The notes: generated by a model from the letters alone, not told the origin. Numbered from the stretch's first letter, positions 7,692 through 17,941 are shown. The stretch is 31,977 nt of DNA from CAWGUU01 sp963825765 (GCA_963825765.1 CAWGUU010000021.1:1-31977); one strand, 5' to 3'. A program made the numbers and translations.

Positions 7692-8192
7692 CTACGACAG
7701 TAGTTTCGGTTCGGGGATGTCGGCGGGCAGGGCCTGGAGGCCGGACGGGTAGCTCTCCTTCATCTGGGCGTAGATGGCGCCCAACTCGAGCAGCGGCTGG
7801 TCGCCCACCGCGTCCCGCAGGGCTGGCAGCAGCTCCGCCTCCTCGACGGGGGCGTGGGCCCGCATCTCGGCGGCGAGGGTGGTGAGCGCCTCCTCGAACT
7901 CGGCGTCGCCCGGGTGGGTGCGCTCGATGGTCTCCATGGCCCGGCGCATCGACTGGTGCTCGGACTGGCCCCGGTTGGCCATGTCCACGCCCCCGGGAAC
8001 GATGTCGCGCAGCGCCGGGTACAGGATCTGCTGCTCGGCGGCGGTGTGGGTGGCCAGCTCGTCGAGCAGGCGGTGGGCGAGCGGGAACCGGTCCTCCCGC
8101 TCGGTCGTCAGCGCGGTGAAGAGCTCGTCGATGACCCGATGGTCCCGGGCGATGAGCTCGGCCAGATCGGTGGAGGTCGGGTGGGACGTCAC
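7692..8192 (-). CDS. hemerythrin HHE-domain protein
   Basis: A 166-residue four-helix bundle expected to bind a di-iron centre. The ligand pattern is visible: His18 in RDHRVIDELF, His49 and Glu53 in THTAAEQQ, His79 in SEHQSM, His113 and Glu117 in HAPVEEAELLP. Proteins of this type bind O2 or NO or store iron in the cytoplasm. GTG start at 8190-8192. TAGCGT (TAnnnT) lies 8 nt upstream, so a leaderless or nearly leaderless mRNA is possible. Followed after 2 nt by the 84-residue gene. Confident as to family, not as to ligand. Confidence 0.88.
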   Translation of the reverse strand: MTSHPTSTDLAELIARDHRVIDELFTALTTEREDRFPLAHRLLDELATHTAAEQQILYPALRDIVPGGVDMANRGQSEHQSMRRAMETIERTHPGDAEFEEALTTLAAEMRAHAPVEEAELLPALRDAVGDQPLLELGAIYAQMKESYPSGLQALPADIPEPKLLS

Positions 8193-8221
8193 GCCGGCCC
8201 ACGCTAACCGTCCGGCGTTGA

Positions 8222-8261
8222 CCCGAGCGCCTGGTCTTTCACCCGAGTGCCTGGTCTTTCA
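8222..8261. repeat. 20-bp direct repeat x 2
   Basis: CCCGAGCGCCTGGTCTTTCA is followed immediately by the same sequence with one change (C to T at the seventh base). The second copy ends in the stop codon of the downstream minus-strand gene, so the duplication spans a 3' gene end. Confidence 0.8.
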
Positions 8262-8729
8262 GCTGAGTGTCAGCCAGCGGACGCCGTGCTCAGTCATCAG
8301 CCGGGCCTCGTCGTCGGTGAGCGGTACCCGCCCGGTGGCCTTGCGGATGAAGGCCAGACGGTCCCAACCCATCGTGGCCGGCGTGCCGATGGCCTGCGGG
8401 CCGAGGAGCAGTCGCTCCGTGACGCCCGCCGCCTCCGGCGTGATCCACGGCTCCCGATCGAGGCCGGCGGCCAGGTCGAGCCCGTGAACGGCGAGCTCCA
8501 CCACCCGGGTGACGAGGAAGTCGGTGAGGAGCATGGCGTCGCCCCACCGGGTGCGCAGCATCGCCGGCAGGCGGTTGGTGGCCACCAGGACGTGGGCCAG
8601 CAACTCGGCGACGGTCCACGGGACGCAGGGCGTCCGCCTGCGGAAGTCCTCCTCGCCGAGATCGAGCATCACCGCCGCGAGACGGGCGCCCTCGGCCTGC
8701 AGACCCTCGAGCACCTCGGTCCGAGTCAC
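8259..8729 (-). CDS. mycothiol-dependent maleylpyruvate isomerase-type (DinB-like) protein
   Basis: A 156-residue protein of the MDMPI/DinB-like superfamily. The N-terminal helix bundle has TPCVPWTVAELLAHV (33-47) and RVVELAVHGLDLA (75-87). The expected metal ligands His46, Glu78 and His82 are all present. In the family these hold zinc in thiol-dependent isomerases or transferases that use mycothiol. It is shorter than the two-domain isomerase and lacks the C-terminal SCP-like domain, so the substrate is unknown. GTG start at 8727-8729 overlaps the histidine-kinase TGA (GTGA). It is therefore the last gene of a two-component operon. Confidence 0.82.
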   Translation of the reverse strand: MTRTEVLEGLQAEGARLAAVMLDLGEEDFRRRTPCVPWTVAELLAHVLVATNRLPAMLRTRWGDAMLLTDFLVTRVVELAVHGLDLAAGLDREPWITPEAAGVTERLLLGPQAIGTPATMGWDRLAFIRKATGRVPLTDDEARLMTEHGVRWLTLS

Positions 8730-9877
8730 GCCGGACCGGCCGGCCTGGAGACGGGCACCGTGAAGCCGATCGCCGCGCCCCCATCAGGCTGGTTCCGGGC
8801 GGCGATCGTCCCGCCGTGGGCATGCACCAGGTCGCGGGCGATGGAAAGCCCCAGGCCGCTGCCCCGCGAGTCGACGGCGCGGGTGAAGCGCTCGAAGACA
8901 CCGCCGAGCTGGTCGGCGGGGATGCCGGGCCCGTCGTCGGCGACGGTGAAGAGGACCCCGTCGTCGTTGGCGACAACGGTGACGGTGACGGCGGTGCGGG
9001 AGTGGCGGACGGCGTTGGAGAGCAGGTTGGCCAGCACCTGGCGGACCCGGGTGGGGTCGACGTCGACCTCGGGGAGGTCGTCGGCCACGGTCGACGTGAT
9101 GACGACCCCCTTGCGCTCGGCCAGCGCGGTGTGGCTGTCCACCGCGTCGGCCACGAGCGCCGCGGGGTGGGCACGCTCGTAGTGCAACGCCAGCCGGCCG
9201 GCGTCGGCCAGGGCCAGGGTGTGGAGGTCGTCGACCAGGCGGCCCAGGAGGTGGGTCTCCTCCAGCAGCGAGCCGAGGTGAGCGTCGTCGCGGGGGTGGA
9301 TGCCGTCGAGCTGGGCCTCGATGCCGCTCTGCAGGACGGCGAGGGGGGTGCGCAGCTCGTGGGTGACGTCGGCGAGGAAGCGCCGCCGTTGCTCCTCGGT
9401 GGCGTCCAGCCGGGCAGCCATCTGGTTGAACGTCTCGATCAGCGACCGCAGCTCGCGGGGGCCGGCGGCCTGCACCTCGACGCCGTGGTCGCCCTGGGCC
9501 AGGCGCTCGGAGGCGCCTAACAGGTCGGCGACGGGACGGCTGATCCGCTTGTAGGCCAGGGCGGTGGCCACCCCGCCCACCAGGGCGACGAAGCCGACGA
9601 CCAGCAGCAGGCCGCCCGGCCCCCGGCCACGGTCGCCTTCCGGTCGAGCGGGGGGGCCGCCCCAGTGGTCGAGGCCGAAGCCGACGACCACGCCCAATCC
9701 GATGAGCACGACCAGGGCGAGCACGGCCACCGCGACGAACCGGCGACGGAACCGCTGCGGCGCCATCTTCCACGGGGGGCCGCCGGGTGGCCACTGCTCC
9801 CCCTGTGGCCACCAGGGCGGCGGGCCGCGGCGGTGCCGGTGCCGGCGATCGACGTGCCGCTCCTGCCCGTGCCCCAC
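8726..9877 (-). CDS. membrane sensor histidine kinase (HAMP / HisKA / HATPase)
   Basis: A 383-residue kinase. An unusual His/Arg/Pro/Trp-rich cytoplasmic tail (1-40) comes before TM1 (47-68). The extracytoplasmic loop is only about 20 residues, then TM2 (88-108), HAMP (109-160), the phospho-acceptor His173 in DVTHELRTPL, N box LLSNAVRHS (285-293), G1 DDGPGIP (314-320) and G2 GSGLGLSIA (339-347). The tiny loop suggests sensing in the membrane, through a partner, or through the His-rich tail. GTG start lies 3 bp after the response-regulator stop. It phosphorylates the adjacent regulator by inference from pairing. Confidence 0.93.
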   Translation of the reverse strand: MGHGQERHVDRRHRHRRGPPPWWPQGEQWPPGGPPWKMAPQRFRRRFVAVAVLALVVLIGLGVVVGFGLDHWGGPPARPEGDRGRGPGGLLLVVGFVALVGGVATALAYKRISRPVADLLGASERLAQGDHGVEVQAAGPRELRSLIETFNQMAARLDATEEQRRRFLADVTHELRTPLAVLQSGIEAQLDGIHPRDDAHLGSLLEETHLLGRLVDDLHTLALADAGRLALHYERAHPAALVADAVDSHTALAERKGVVITSTVADDLPEVDVDPTRVRQVLANLLSNAVRHSRTAVTVTVVANDDGVLFTVADDGPGIPADQLGGVFERFTRAVDSRGSGLGLSIARDLVHAHGGTIAARNQPDGGAAIGFTVPVSRPAGPA

Positions 9878-9880
9878 CGG

Positions 9881-10564
9881 TCAGCCTTCGACGAACCGGT
9901 AGCCGACGCCGTGCACGGTGAGGACGTACCGCGGCCGGTGCGGCTCGGGCTCCAGCTTGCGGCGGACGTTCTTGACGTGGGCGTCGATCGCCCGCTCGTA
10001 GGACTCCACCGCGACCCCGTGGATGACGTCGAGCAGCTGCGCGCGGGTGAACACCCGGCCGGGCTGGCGGGCCATGTGGGCCACGAGCGCGAACTCGGTG
10101 GCGGTCAGCTCGACCGCCCGACCGGCCACCGTGACCCGGCGACGGGTCGGGTCGACGACCACGTCGCCGACGGTGACCGGCGCGTCGTCGTCGGCCGGCA
10201 GACCGTCGGTGCGGCGCAGCACGGCCCTGACCCGAGCCACCAGCTCTCTCGGGCTGAAGGGCTTGACCAGGTAGTCGTCGGCGCCGATCTCCAGCCCCAG
10301 CACCCTGTCGACCTCGTCGCTGCGGGCGGTGAGCATGATGATCGGCACCGGCGACCGTCGCCGCAGCTCGCGGGCCACGTCCAGGCCGTCGAGGCCGGGT
10401 AGGCCGAGGTCGAGGACCACCAGGTCGGGGCCGACGGCGCGGGCCTGGGCCAGGGCGGCCGGGCCGTCGGACGCGGTCACGACCGAGAACCCGGCGTCGG
10501 CCAGGTAGTCCCGCACCACCTCGAGGATCTTGGGCTCGTCGTCGACCACCAGCACGGTCTTCAC
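9881..10564 (-). CDS. OmpR/PhoB-family response regulator
   Basis: A 227-residue regulator. The receiver domain 1-118 has the acidic pocket DDE (8-10), phospho-Asp52 in VLDLGLPG, Thr79 and Lys101 in LVKPFS. The winged-helix DNA-binding domain is at about 130-225, ending in the usual VHGVGYRF. GTG start is preceded by a strong GGAGGTGAC. It follows the small membrane-protein gene by 45 bp and precedes the kinase by 3 bp, forming one operon. Confidence 0.95.
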   Translation of the reverse strand: MKTVLVVDDEPKILEVVRDYLADAGFSVVTASDGPAALAQARAVGPDLVVLDLGLPGLDGLDVARELRRRSPVPIIMLTARSDEVDRVLGLEIGADDYLVKPFSPRELVARVRAVLRRTDGLPADDDAPVTVGDVVVDPTRRRVTVAGRAVELTATEFALVAHMARQPGRVFTRAQLLDVIHGVAVESYERAIDAHVKNVRRKLEPEPHRPRYVLTVHGVGYRFVEG

Positions 10565-10609
10565 GTCACCTCCATCCTCGCTCGCCGGCGGGCCGGAGGA
10601 GCAGGGCCG

Positions 10610-10978
10610 CTACTCCTCGCTGGTTGGGGTGTCGCGATGGGCCCGACGGTGCCAGTCCTGCATGGCCTCGTCCCGGCCGCCGTAGCCGCCGCCCGGTCCG
10701 CAGCCGCGGTACCAGCCGCCCGGTCCGCCCCGTCCCCTCAGCAGCAGCACGACCAGCGCGATGCCCAGCAGCGGGAGAAGGAAGAACCCGGGCCCCGGCC
10801 CGTAGCCCCACCCGTGGCCGCCGACGACCCGCACGACCTCCCCGCCGTCACCCACGACCTGGGCGACGGGCTCGCTGTCGCGCTGCCCGGCCTGGAAGGC
10901 CCCGACGGCCACGCTGACCACGACCAGGGCGGCGAGCACCCCGGCGGCGACGCCGGCCCACACACGTCTGTTGTTCAT
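10610..10978 (-). CDS. small Gly-rich two-helix membrane protein, first gene of the two-component operon
   Basis: A 122-residue protein: TM1 at about 6-29, a 35-residue outer loop ending in HGWGYGPGPG, TM2 at 65-80, then a Gly/Arg/Tyr-rich tail and DWHRRAHRD (109-117). ATG at 10976-10978 has a clear AAAGGAGA ribosome binding site. Lying just ahead of the regulator and kinase, it is a candidate accessory sensor. The kinase itself has almost no outer loop. That partnership is inference. Confidence 0.75.
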   Translation of the reverse strand: MNNRRVWAGVAAGVLAALVVVSVAVGAFQAGQRDSEPVAQVVGDGGEVVRVVGGHGWGYGPGPGFFLLPLLGIALVVLLLRGRGGPGGWYRGCGPGGGYGGRDEAMQDWHRRAHRDTPTSEE

Positions 10979-11064
10979 CTCGGTCTCCTTTGCGATCGAC
11001 GCTCCGGGCCAAGGATCGGCCGGAGATGTGAACGCGTGATGGAGACGTTGTGGATATTGCGGGC

Positions 11065-11283
11065 TCAGTAGCCGCGGTTGCGCTTGACCCTGTCGTTGAT
11101 GCGGCCGCGGACGGCGAAGGATCCACCGACGAGGCCGATCAGGATGAGCAGCGCCCCGAGCGCGAGCAGCAGCAGCCAGAGGCCGCCGCTGGTGACGCCC
11201 AGCACCACCGCGCCGATGCCGAAGAGCACGAACAGCGCGCAGACGACGATGTCGAGGGCCATGGCGACGCCACGCTTCCACAT
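11065..11283 (-). CDS. small two-helix membrane protein
   Basis: A 72-residue protein with hydrophobic segments at about 10-30 and 34-56 and a basic tail RGRINDRVKRNRGY. ATG 11283 is chosen. An in-frame ATG at 11262 (MALDIVV) would give 65 residues and is nearly as good, and neither has a strong ribosome binding site. It lies 49 bp downstream of the giant kinase gene on the same strand. Function unknown. Confidence 0.6.
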   Translation of the reverse strand: MWKRGVAMALDIVVCALFVLFGIGAVVLGVTSGGLWLLLLALGALLILIGLVGGSFAVRGRINDRVKRNRGY

Positions 11284-11332
11284 CCCGGTGGCGGGCCACA
11301 AGACCCGCGAGGGGCCGGTGGGATCAGACCGC

Positions 11333-14300
11333 TCAGACGGGCGCGGCCAGGGCGCTGAGCTTGTCGACAAGCTCGCCGAGGTCGACGGTCTTGTCGAGGA
11401 CGGCGAGGGACTCGTCCACCGCCGCCTGGGGCACGTCGGCGACGTCGAGGGCGGTGAGCAGGACGACGGCGGCGTCCGGCGCCGCGATGCGGATGGCGTG
11501 CAGCGCCTCCAGGCCGCCCATGCCCGGCATGATGAGGTCGAGCACGACCATGTCGGGCTGGAGCAGGGCTGCGGCCTCGATGGCCTCGGCGCCGTCCTCG
11601 GCCTCGGCGATGACCTCGAACGCCCCGTCGAGCTCCATCGCCATCTTGATCGCCGCCCGCACCTCACGTCGGTCGTCCACAAGCAGCACCCGCGCCGGCT
11701 TGCGCTCGCCACCGGTGGGGCCGATGCCCGGCGTCAGCCACTCCTCCAGGGCTTCGATCGCCGACGGGCGGCACCAGTTGAAGCCCTGGGCCTGGTCGCA
11801 CTTCAGGCGGGTGAGCTGCTCCATCTGACCGACGCTCTCCACCCCCTCGGCCACCGCCTCCAGCCCGAGGGCGTGGGCCAGCCCGATGACGCTGGCGACG
11901 ATGGCGGTGTCGGACTCGTTGCGACCCAGGCCGGCCACGAAGGACCTGTCGATCTTCAGCTGGTCGACCGGGAAGCGGCGCAGGTAGCTGAGCGACGAGT
12001 AGCCGGTGCCGAAGTCGTCGACGGCCAGCCGCACGCCGAGCTGCTTCAGCTCGCGCAACCTGGCGATGGTGGCCTCGGGGTCGGTGACGCTGGCGCTCTC
12101 GGTGATCTCGAGGGTGAGCAGGTTGGGGTCGCAGCCCGAGTCCCGGAGGGCGGTCACCACCACCTCGACCAGGCCCGGCGTCTGCAGTTGGCGGGTGGAG
12201 ACGTTCACGCTCATCCCCAGGGGCCCGCGGTGGGGGTAGGCGTCGGCCAGGTGTCGGGCCTGGAGGCACGCCTCCCGGATCACCCACTCCCCGATCGAGA
12301 CGATGAGGCCGGACTCCTCGGCCAGGCCGATGAAGTCCGCCGGCGGGAGGACGCCCCGCACGGGGTGGTTCCAGCGCAGCAGGGCCTCGAATCCGACGAC
12401 GCGGCTGTCGGCCAGCCGGATGATCGGCTGGTAGTTCACCTCGAGCTCGTCGGCCTCGACCGCCCACTGGAGGTCGTGCTTGAGGGACACCCGCTCCACG
12501 GCGGCGGCCCGCATGGTGGGGTCGAACACCTCGAAGCTCCCGGCCCCGCGGGTCTTCGCTGCGTACATGGCGGCGTCGGCCCTGCTGACCAGCTCGTCGG
12601 CCTCCACGTGTCCCTCCGGGCTGGCGTCGGCCACCGCGATGCCGATGCTGAACCGGGTGCGCACGTGGCGCCCGGCCACGTCGACGTCCTCGGCCCCGGC
12701 GGCGGCGATCCGCTCGGCCACCAGCACCGCCTCGGCCTCGGACGCGTCCTCGAGGAGCACCGCGAACTCGTCCCCCCCAGGCGGGCGACGGTGTCCTGGG
12801 GCCTGACACAGCGCTGCAGGCGGCGGGCGACCTCCTGGAGCAGCAGGTCGCCGGCGGCGTGGCCGAGCGTGTCGTTGACCCCCTTGAAGCCGTCGAGGTC
12901 GAGGTAGACGATGGCGTTCGGCCCCGGCCGGCGCTGGGCGCGGCTCAGGGCGTGGGCGACCCGGTCGGCGAAGAGCGTCCGGTTGGCCAGCCCGGTGAGC
13001 TCGTCCCGCAGCGCCCTGGCCCGCAGCTCGGCCTCCAAGGCGTGGCGCTCGCTGACGTCACGGCTGTTCATCACCAGCCCGTTGACACTCGGGTCGTCGA
13101 ACAGGTCGTTCAGGGCGGTCTCGACGTGGGGCCAGGAGCCGTCGCCGCGACGGAGGCGGCACTCCATGAGCGGCCGGACCGCGGCACCCCCGCCGGCGGG
13201 CCCGAGGGCGGGAAGGACGTCGTCGAGGTCGGACGGGTGGATCCAGTCCGACAGCGGGCGGCCGACGAGCTCGTCGGGACGGAGCCCGAAGACCCGCTCG
13301 ACCGAGGACGACTGGTACACGACGACGCCGGCGGCGTCGACGATGGTGATGACGTCGGTGGAGTTCTGGGCCAGCGACCGGAACCGGGCTTCGATGCCGG
13401 CGAGGTGCTCCAGGGCGGCGCCGGCGACGGTGGCGACGAATTCCGCCAGCTGCACCTCCTCCTGGCTGAACAGCCCGCCCACCTGGGCGTGGGTCACGTA
13501 GAAGCACGCCACCGGCCGGCCGTCGGCCATGACCGGGGCGCACAGCACCGAACGCAGGTCCGACAGGACCAGGCTGTCGGTGCTGTCGGAGCCGTCGACC
13601 AGCTCGCCGGCGACGACGGGCGTCATGCTGGAGAGGGCGCGCTGCACCAGCGTGGTGCTGACGTCCTCCATCCGTTCGCCGGCACGCACCGACAGCCCGC
13701 CCCGCTCGTCGACGTCGACGACGCGACAGCGCTGGCCGCGCAGCAGGGTCACCGCCGCGTCTCCAACCGCCGCCCACACCGCCTCCACCGACGTCGCCGA
13801 GGCGACCGTGCGCCCGACGGTCTGGAGCCCGGCGAAGCGGTCGGCAAGGGACAGGTCGGTGGTCGACGGGTCGAGGGCCTCGGGCGGGGGGGCCAGCAGG
13901 GCCGCCACGTCGGCCTCGGCCGCCTGGAGGTCGCCGGGGTCCCGCCAGGCCAGGGCGTGGCCGACCTCGGCCAGCGCCAGGCGGGTCAGGGCCGCCTCGT
14001 AGCGGGCGCCCTGGGCCTCGGCCACCTTGAGGCTCCTGGCCAGGAGACGGTTGGCCGACCACCCGTGCCCGTACAGGGCCATCACCAGGCCGCGCTCGCG
14101 CAGGGCGTGGGGCAGGTTGTTCTTGTAGGTCTCGGCCACCTTCACCGCCTGCTCCGCCGCCTCGTTGGCCTTTCGCAACATGTCCCGGCGGGCGCGCGAG
14201 CGATGGGGCGGTGCGGCCTCGGCGGCCATGCGGCGGGCGGTCGCCAGCCACGGGGCGACCGGCGCCACGTACTCCTGGCGGAGCCCCGACCGGCGGACGA

Positions 14301-17300
14301 GCCTGGTGGCCGTCTCCAGCTCGTCGATCGCCTCGGCGATCTGGCCGGCGCCCAACAGCCGCACGGCCTCGGCCAGGTGCAGCTCGGTGGCGGTCTGGGC
14401 GTCGGCGGTGTCGACCGAGAGCTGCGAGCGGATCAGCTCGGCCGGCACCTGGCCGTTCGACGCCCTGGACCACACGCTCAGGCTGGCCCCGGCCGCGGCC
14501 CTGTCGCCGATGTCGAGGGCGGCGAAGTGCAGGTTCCGGGCCACCTCGACCGCCTCCCGCAGCTCGCCCAGGCGGTAGTGGGCGAAGGCGATGTGCCAGG
14601 TGGCGGTGTTGACCTCCCACCGGTCGCCGGTGCGGTCGAGCAGCACCACCGCCTCCTGGCAGCGCTCGATGCATCCGCGGAAGCGGGAGGCGGCGTAGAG
14701 CACCAGGCCGTAGAAGTGCAGTGACTGGCCCTGGCCCCACACGTCGTCGAGCTCGTGGCGGATGGCGAGGGACTTGCGGGCGTAGGCGATGCCCCGCCGG
14801 AACCATGGGATCATCGTCGTCACCGGGGCGTGCTCGGAGTAGGCCTGGGCCAGCTCGGCCGACGGCGGGTACCGCTCGGCCAGGTTCATCTCCCGGAGGT
14901 GGGCCCACCCGCAGGGGACGCGCCCGCTGTTGAACCAGTAGACGTAGGCGAGCCGGCTGTAGATCCGGATGGCCAGGAGCACGTCGTCGGCACCGTCGAG
15001 GCTGCGGCGGCGCCACCGGCAGACGGTGGGGAAGAGGGTGTGGCCGACCTGCACCGCCATCTCCCACAGCAGGCCCACGAGGAAGGTGGCCAGTCGCTTG
15101 GGCGCCCACCGGCCGAGAAGGCGGAGCGCGCCTTCGAGGTGGGTGCGGGCGCTGCGCTGGTCGCCCTGGCGGAATGCGACGTCGCCGAGCTTGGCCTCCA
15201 CCGCCGCCCGCGGGACCTTCCCGCTGGTGAGCGAGCGGGCCAGCTCCAGGGTGTGCATCGCTTCCTCGTAGCGGCCCTGGAGGGCGAGGATGTCGCCGAG
15301 CCCCTCGGCCACCTGGGCCCGGATCTCGGGGTCGGCGTCGGTACCGGCCCGCTCGGCGATGCGGTAGTGGTAGGCGGCGATCTCCAGCGAGTACTGGGCG
15401 CGGGCCCGGGCACCGGCGTGCAGGGCGTAGTGGAGGGCCCGCTCGGGCCGGCCGGCGGCGTCGAAGTGGTAGGCCAGCTCGAAGACCCTGTCCCGGTCGG
15501 TGGCCTCGATCCGCAGGGCCGCCTGGAGGTGCAGGGCCCGCCGCACGCCGTCGTCCAGCCTGGTCAGCAGGGCCTCACGGAGCTTGTCGTGCATGAACGT
15601 GCACCGGCCCGTGTCACCCGACTCCGTGTAACCCGACTCCGTGTCACCCGACTCGTCCTGGGCGTCGACCCACACGATCCTCCGGCGGGTCGCCTCCTGC
15701 ACCGCCGTGGCGACGACCTCGGGCGCCAGGCCGGCCAGGTCGGCGGCGAACCGGAGGTCGAACTCCTTGCCGAGCACCGCGCCCACCGACAACAGCCGCA
15801 GGGACGCGTCAGAGAGCAGCTCCAGGCGGCGGACGAGGAAGAGGGCCGCCCGACGGGACGTCTGGGCGTGGGCCATGCCGATCGGGTCGACCTCCCACTC
15901 GTCGCCCATGCGCACGAGCGCCCCCGATTCGACCAGGCCGCGCAGGACGGCGGACGCCATGAACGGGTTGCCCTCCGACAGGTGGCCCACCAGCTCGACG
16001 GCCTCGTCCGGGAGGGGGCCGGCCATCGACTCGGCGAGGCTACGCACCTCGGCCGGTGGGAACGGCTGGAGGACCACCCGCTCGGTGCGGGCGATGGCGC
16101 GCAGCGGGTGGTCCGTGCCGACCTCCTCCGACCGGTACGCGGCCACCACCAGCACGTGGGTGCCCTCGGCGACGGCCCGGCGGTGCCAGTGCCCGAGGAG
16201 GCTGAGCGTCAGCCCGTCGGCCCACTGGCAGTCGTCGAGCAGCACCAGCGTGGGCCGCTCGGGCGTCCCCAGGGCATCCAGCAAGGAGCTCAGGGCGTCG
16301 ACGGTGCGCAGCTCACCGTAGGCCTCGGGACCGAAGTCGGCGACGCCCAGGGGGGCGACCAGGTCCTCGAGGTCGGGAAGGGCGGCCGCCGCCGCGCCGG
16401 CCCGCTCGCCGAGGCTCTGCCGGAGATGACCGGCCAGGCCCGGCCGCTCCCCGGCGGCGGCGAGCACCTCGGCGGCCACGCCGTCGAGGACCTGGAGCGG
16501 GCGCTGGGCCGCCTTGTCGACTCCCTGGCCGCGCAGTGTCCACACGCTCGGCCCCGCCTGCTGGGCCAGCTCGTCGAGCATGCGGCTCTTGCCCATCCCG
16601 GACTCGGCACCGAGCAGGACGAGCCCCCCCTTGCCGGCCTGGGCCCGCCGGAGGAAGCCGGCCAGCTCGGCCAGCTCCTCGGAACGGCCGACGAACGCCG
16701 GCTCGGCCAGGGCGTGGCGCCGGTCGCTGAGGCCGATGACAATGGGGGGGTCGGAGACGCCCCGGGACAGGGCTTCGGTGATCTGGTGGAGGTCGGCGAG
16801 GACGGCGCCGGCCGACTGGTAGCGCTCGTACGGATGCTTGCGCAGCAGTCGTTGGATGACGGCGTCCACGGCGCGGGGGACGGCGAAGTCGAGCGACCGC
16901 AGGAGCGGCGGCGGCGAGTTGAGGTGCTGGCGCAGCACCTCGCCGACATCGGATCCCTCGAACGGGGGCCGCCCGGCCAGGCACTCGAAGAGCAGGACGC
17001 CCACCGCGTAGAGGTCGGAGCGCTCGTCGGTGGCGGTGTCGAGGGTGCCCGCCGCCTCCGGCGCCAGGTAGCGGGCCGTGCCCACCGGCTCGTCACGGAT
17101 GTCGGCGTCGAGCCACGCGCTGCGGGCAAAGCCGAAATCGACGAGCACCGCGCGCTCGATGGGATCCCGGTCGTCCACGATGACGTTGGCAGGCTTCACG
17201 TCGCGGTGCAGCACCTCGGCGTCGTGGGCCACCTGCAGGGCCTGGAGGACGTCGGCACCGACCTTCAGGGCCGAGGCCACCGACAGGGGACCGTCCCGCA

Positions 17301-17601
17301 GCCGGTCGCGCAGGCTGCGACCCGGGATGAACGGCTGCACCAGGAACACGTGGTCGCCGTCCTGGCCCATGGCCACGAGGGCGCGCGACCCGAGTCCTTC
17401 CAGCCGGGTGAGGACCGTGGCCTCGTGCTCCAGTCGCACCCGCGCCGCGTCCGAGACCTGGGACACCAGCACCGTCTTGATGATGACCTTGTCGCCCTGC
17501 TCCAGGTCCACACCGACGTGCGTCGTGACCCCGAGGCCGCTCTTCAAGACCTTGGTTCGCAGAAACCGACCAGCGATCGCGCCACCGTCCATCGCCGGCA
17601 C
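11333..17601 (-). CDS. giant Ser/Thr kinase - AAA - TPR - GAF - PAS - GGDEF - EAL - REC protein, frame broken once
   Basis: With one base added the gene reads as 2089 residues. Kinase ~10-275: Lys42, HRDVKPAN 132-139, DFG 155-157. AAA_16/STAND module from FVGRSEEL (303-310): Walker A GAESGMGKS 331-339, Walker B LLDDCQW near 455. TPR-like helices ~600-1250. GAF ~1255-1400, PAS ~1405-1525, GGDEF ~1530-1690 with RPQD I-site five residues before the motif. EAL ~1710-1945 keeps EALLRW, DDFGTGYSSL, KIDRSF and AEGVE. Receiver domain ~1970-2089 has phospho-Asp in VVLDLIMP. It could join Ser/Thr phosphorylation to cyclic-di-GMP synthesis and breakdown. The frame changes at a G7 run (12772-12778) exactly at GGDEF: upstream reads ARLGGTSS, downstream resumes GGDEFAVLL. 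GTG start has GGAGG 5 nt upstream. Sequencing error is the simplest cause. Confidence 0.85.
12772..12778 (-). other. G7 run at which the GGDEF reading frame breaks
   Basis: On the minus strand the codons are CTG GGG GGG ACG. One more G, or a -1 slip on G GGG GGG, gives CTG GGG GGG GAC GAG TTC, the canonical GGDEF motif. The downstream frame is then open for 479 codons to the stop at 11333. The upstream frame without the shift continues about 112 codons of non-homologous sequence to 12436. Confidence 0.85.
15611..15655. repeat. 15-bp tandem repeat x 3 inside the giant kinase gene
   Basis: Three copies of GTGTCACCCGACTCC (one base differs in copy 2, one in copy 3). In the minus-strand protein this gives the in-frame pentapeptide series SGDTE-SGYTE-SGDTG near residue 650, between the AAA and TPR regions. 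It looks like a recently expanded linker. Confidence 0.85.
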
Positions 17602-17691
17602 GGCACCCTCCTTCTCCTCATCTATCGACAGACGAGGGTCCGGGCTTGATGGGCCGTCCGGATCAGGGACGGTGGCGGCCCATCACGCCAG

Positions 17692-17718
17692 GCCGGGTGG
17701 GCCGGGTGGGCCGGGTGG
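17692..17718. repeat. 9-bp tandem repeat x 3
   Basis: Three perfect copies of GCCGGGTGG followed by a partial fourth. They lie between the giant kinase start and the stop of the 48-residue membrane protein. Function unknown. Confidence 0.8.
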
Positions 17719-17741
17719 GCCGCGAGGCGGTGACCTGCGAC

Positions 17742-17888
17742 TTAGAAGATGAGCAACAGGAGCAGGATGATCAGCAGGACGCCGGCGAGGCCGATGCCCC
17801 CGCCCCTATACGTGCCTCCGCCGTAGCCGAAGCCGCCGACCAGCACCAACACGATCAGGACGATGAGTATCAGCGTTATCGGATCCAT
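17742..17888 (-). CDS. 48-residue hydrophobic Gly-rich membrane peptide (DUF3309-like)
   Basis: A short protein made of two Leu/Ile/Val helices (2-18 and 33-48) around a Gly/Tyr-rich turn FGYGGGTYRGG. This layout resembles the small DUF3309 family of unknown function. ATG at 17886-17888. GGGGGGA lies about 10 nt upstream. It sits between the two giant regulators, all on the minus strand. Confidence 0.6.
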   Translation of the reverse strand: MDPITLILIVLIVLVLVGGFGYGGGTYRGGGIGLAGVLLIILLLLLIF

Positions 17889-17941
17889 GGTCGGCTTGTC
17901 CCCCCGCGACGACCGCCGCAAACGACGGCGTTTCGCGTCCG

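Noticed and set aside
14755..17649. 964-codon plus-strand open frame
   Set aside because: Antisense of the giant kinase gene. Its composition is typical of a shadow frame and it has no recognisable motif.
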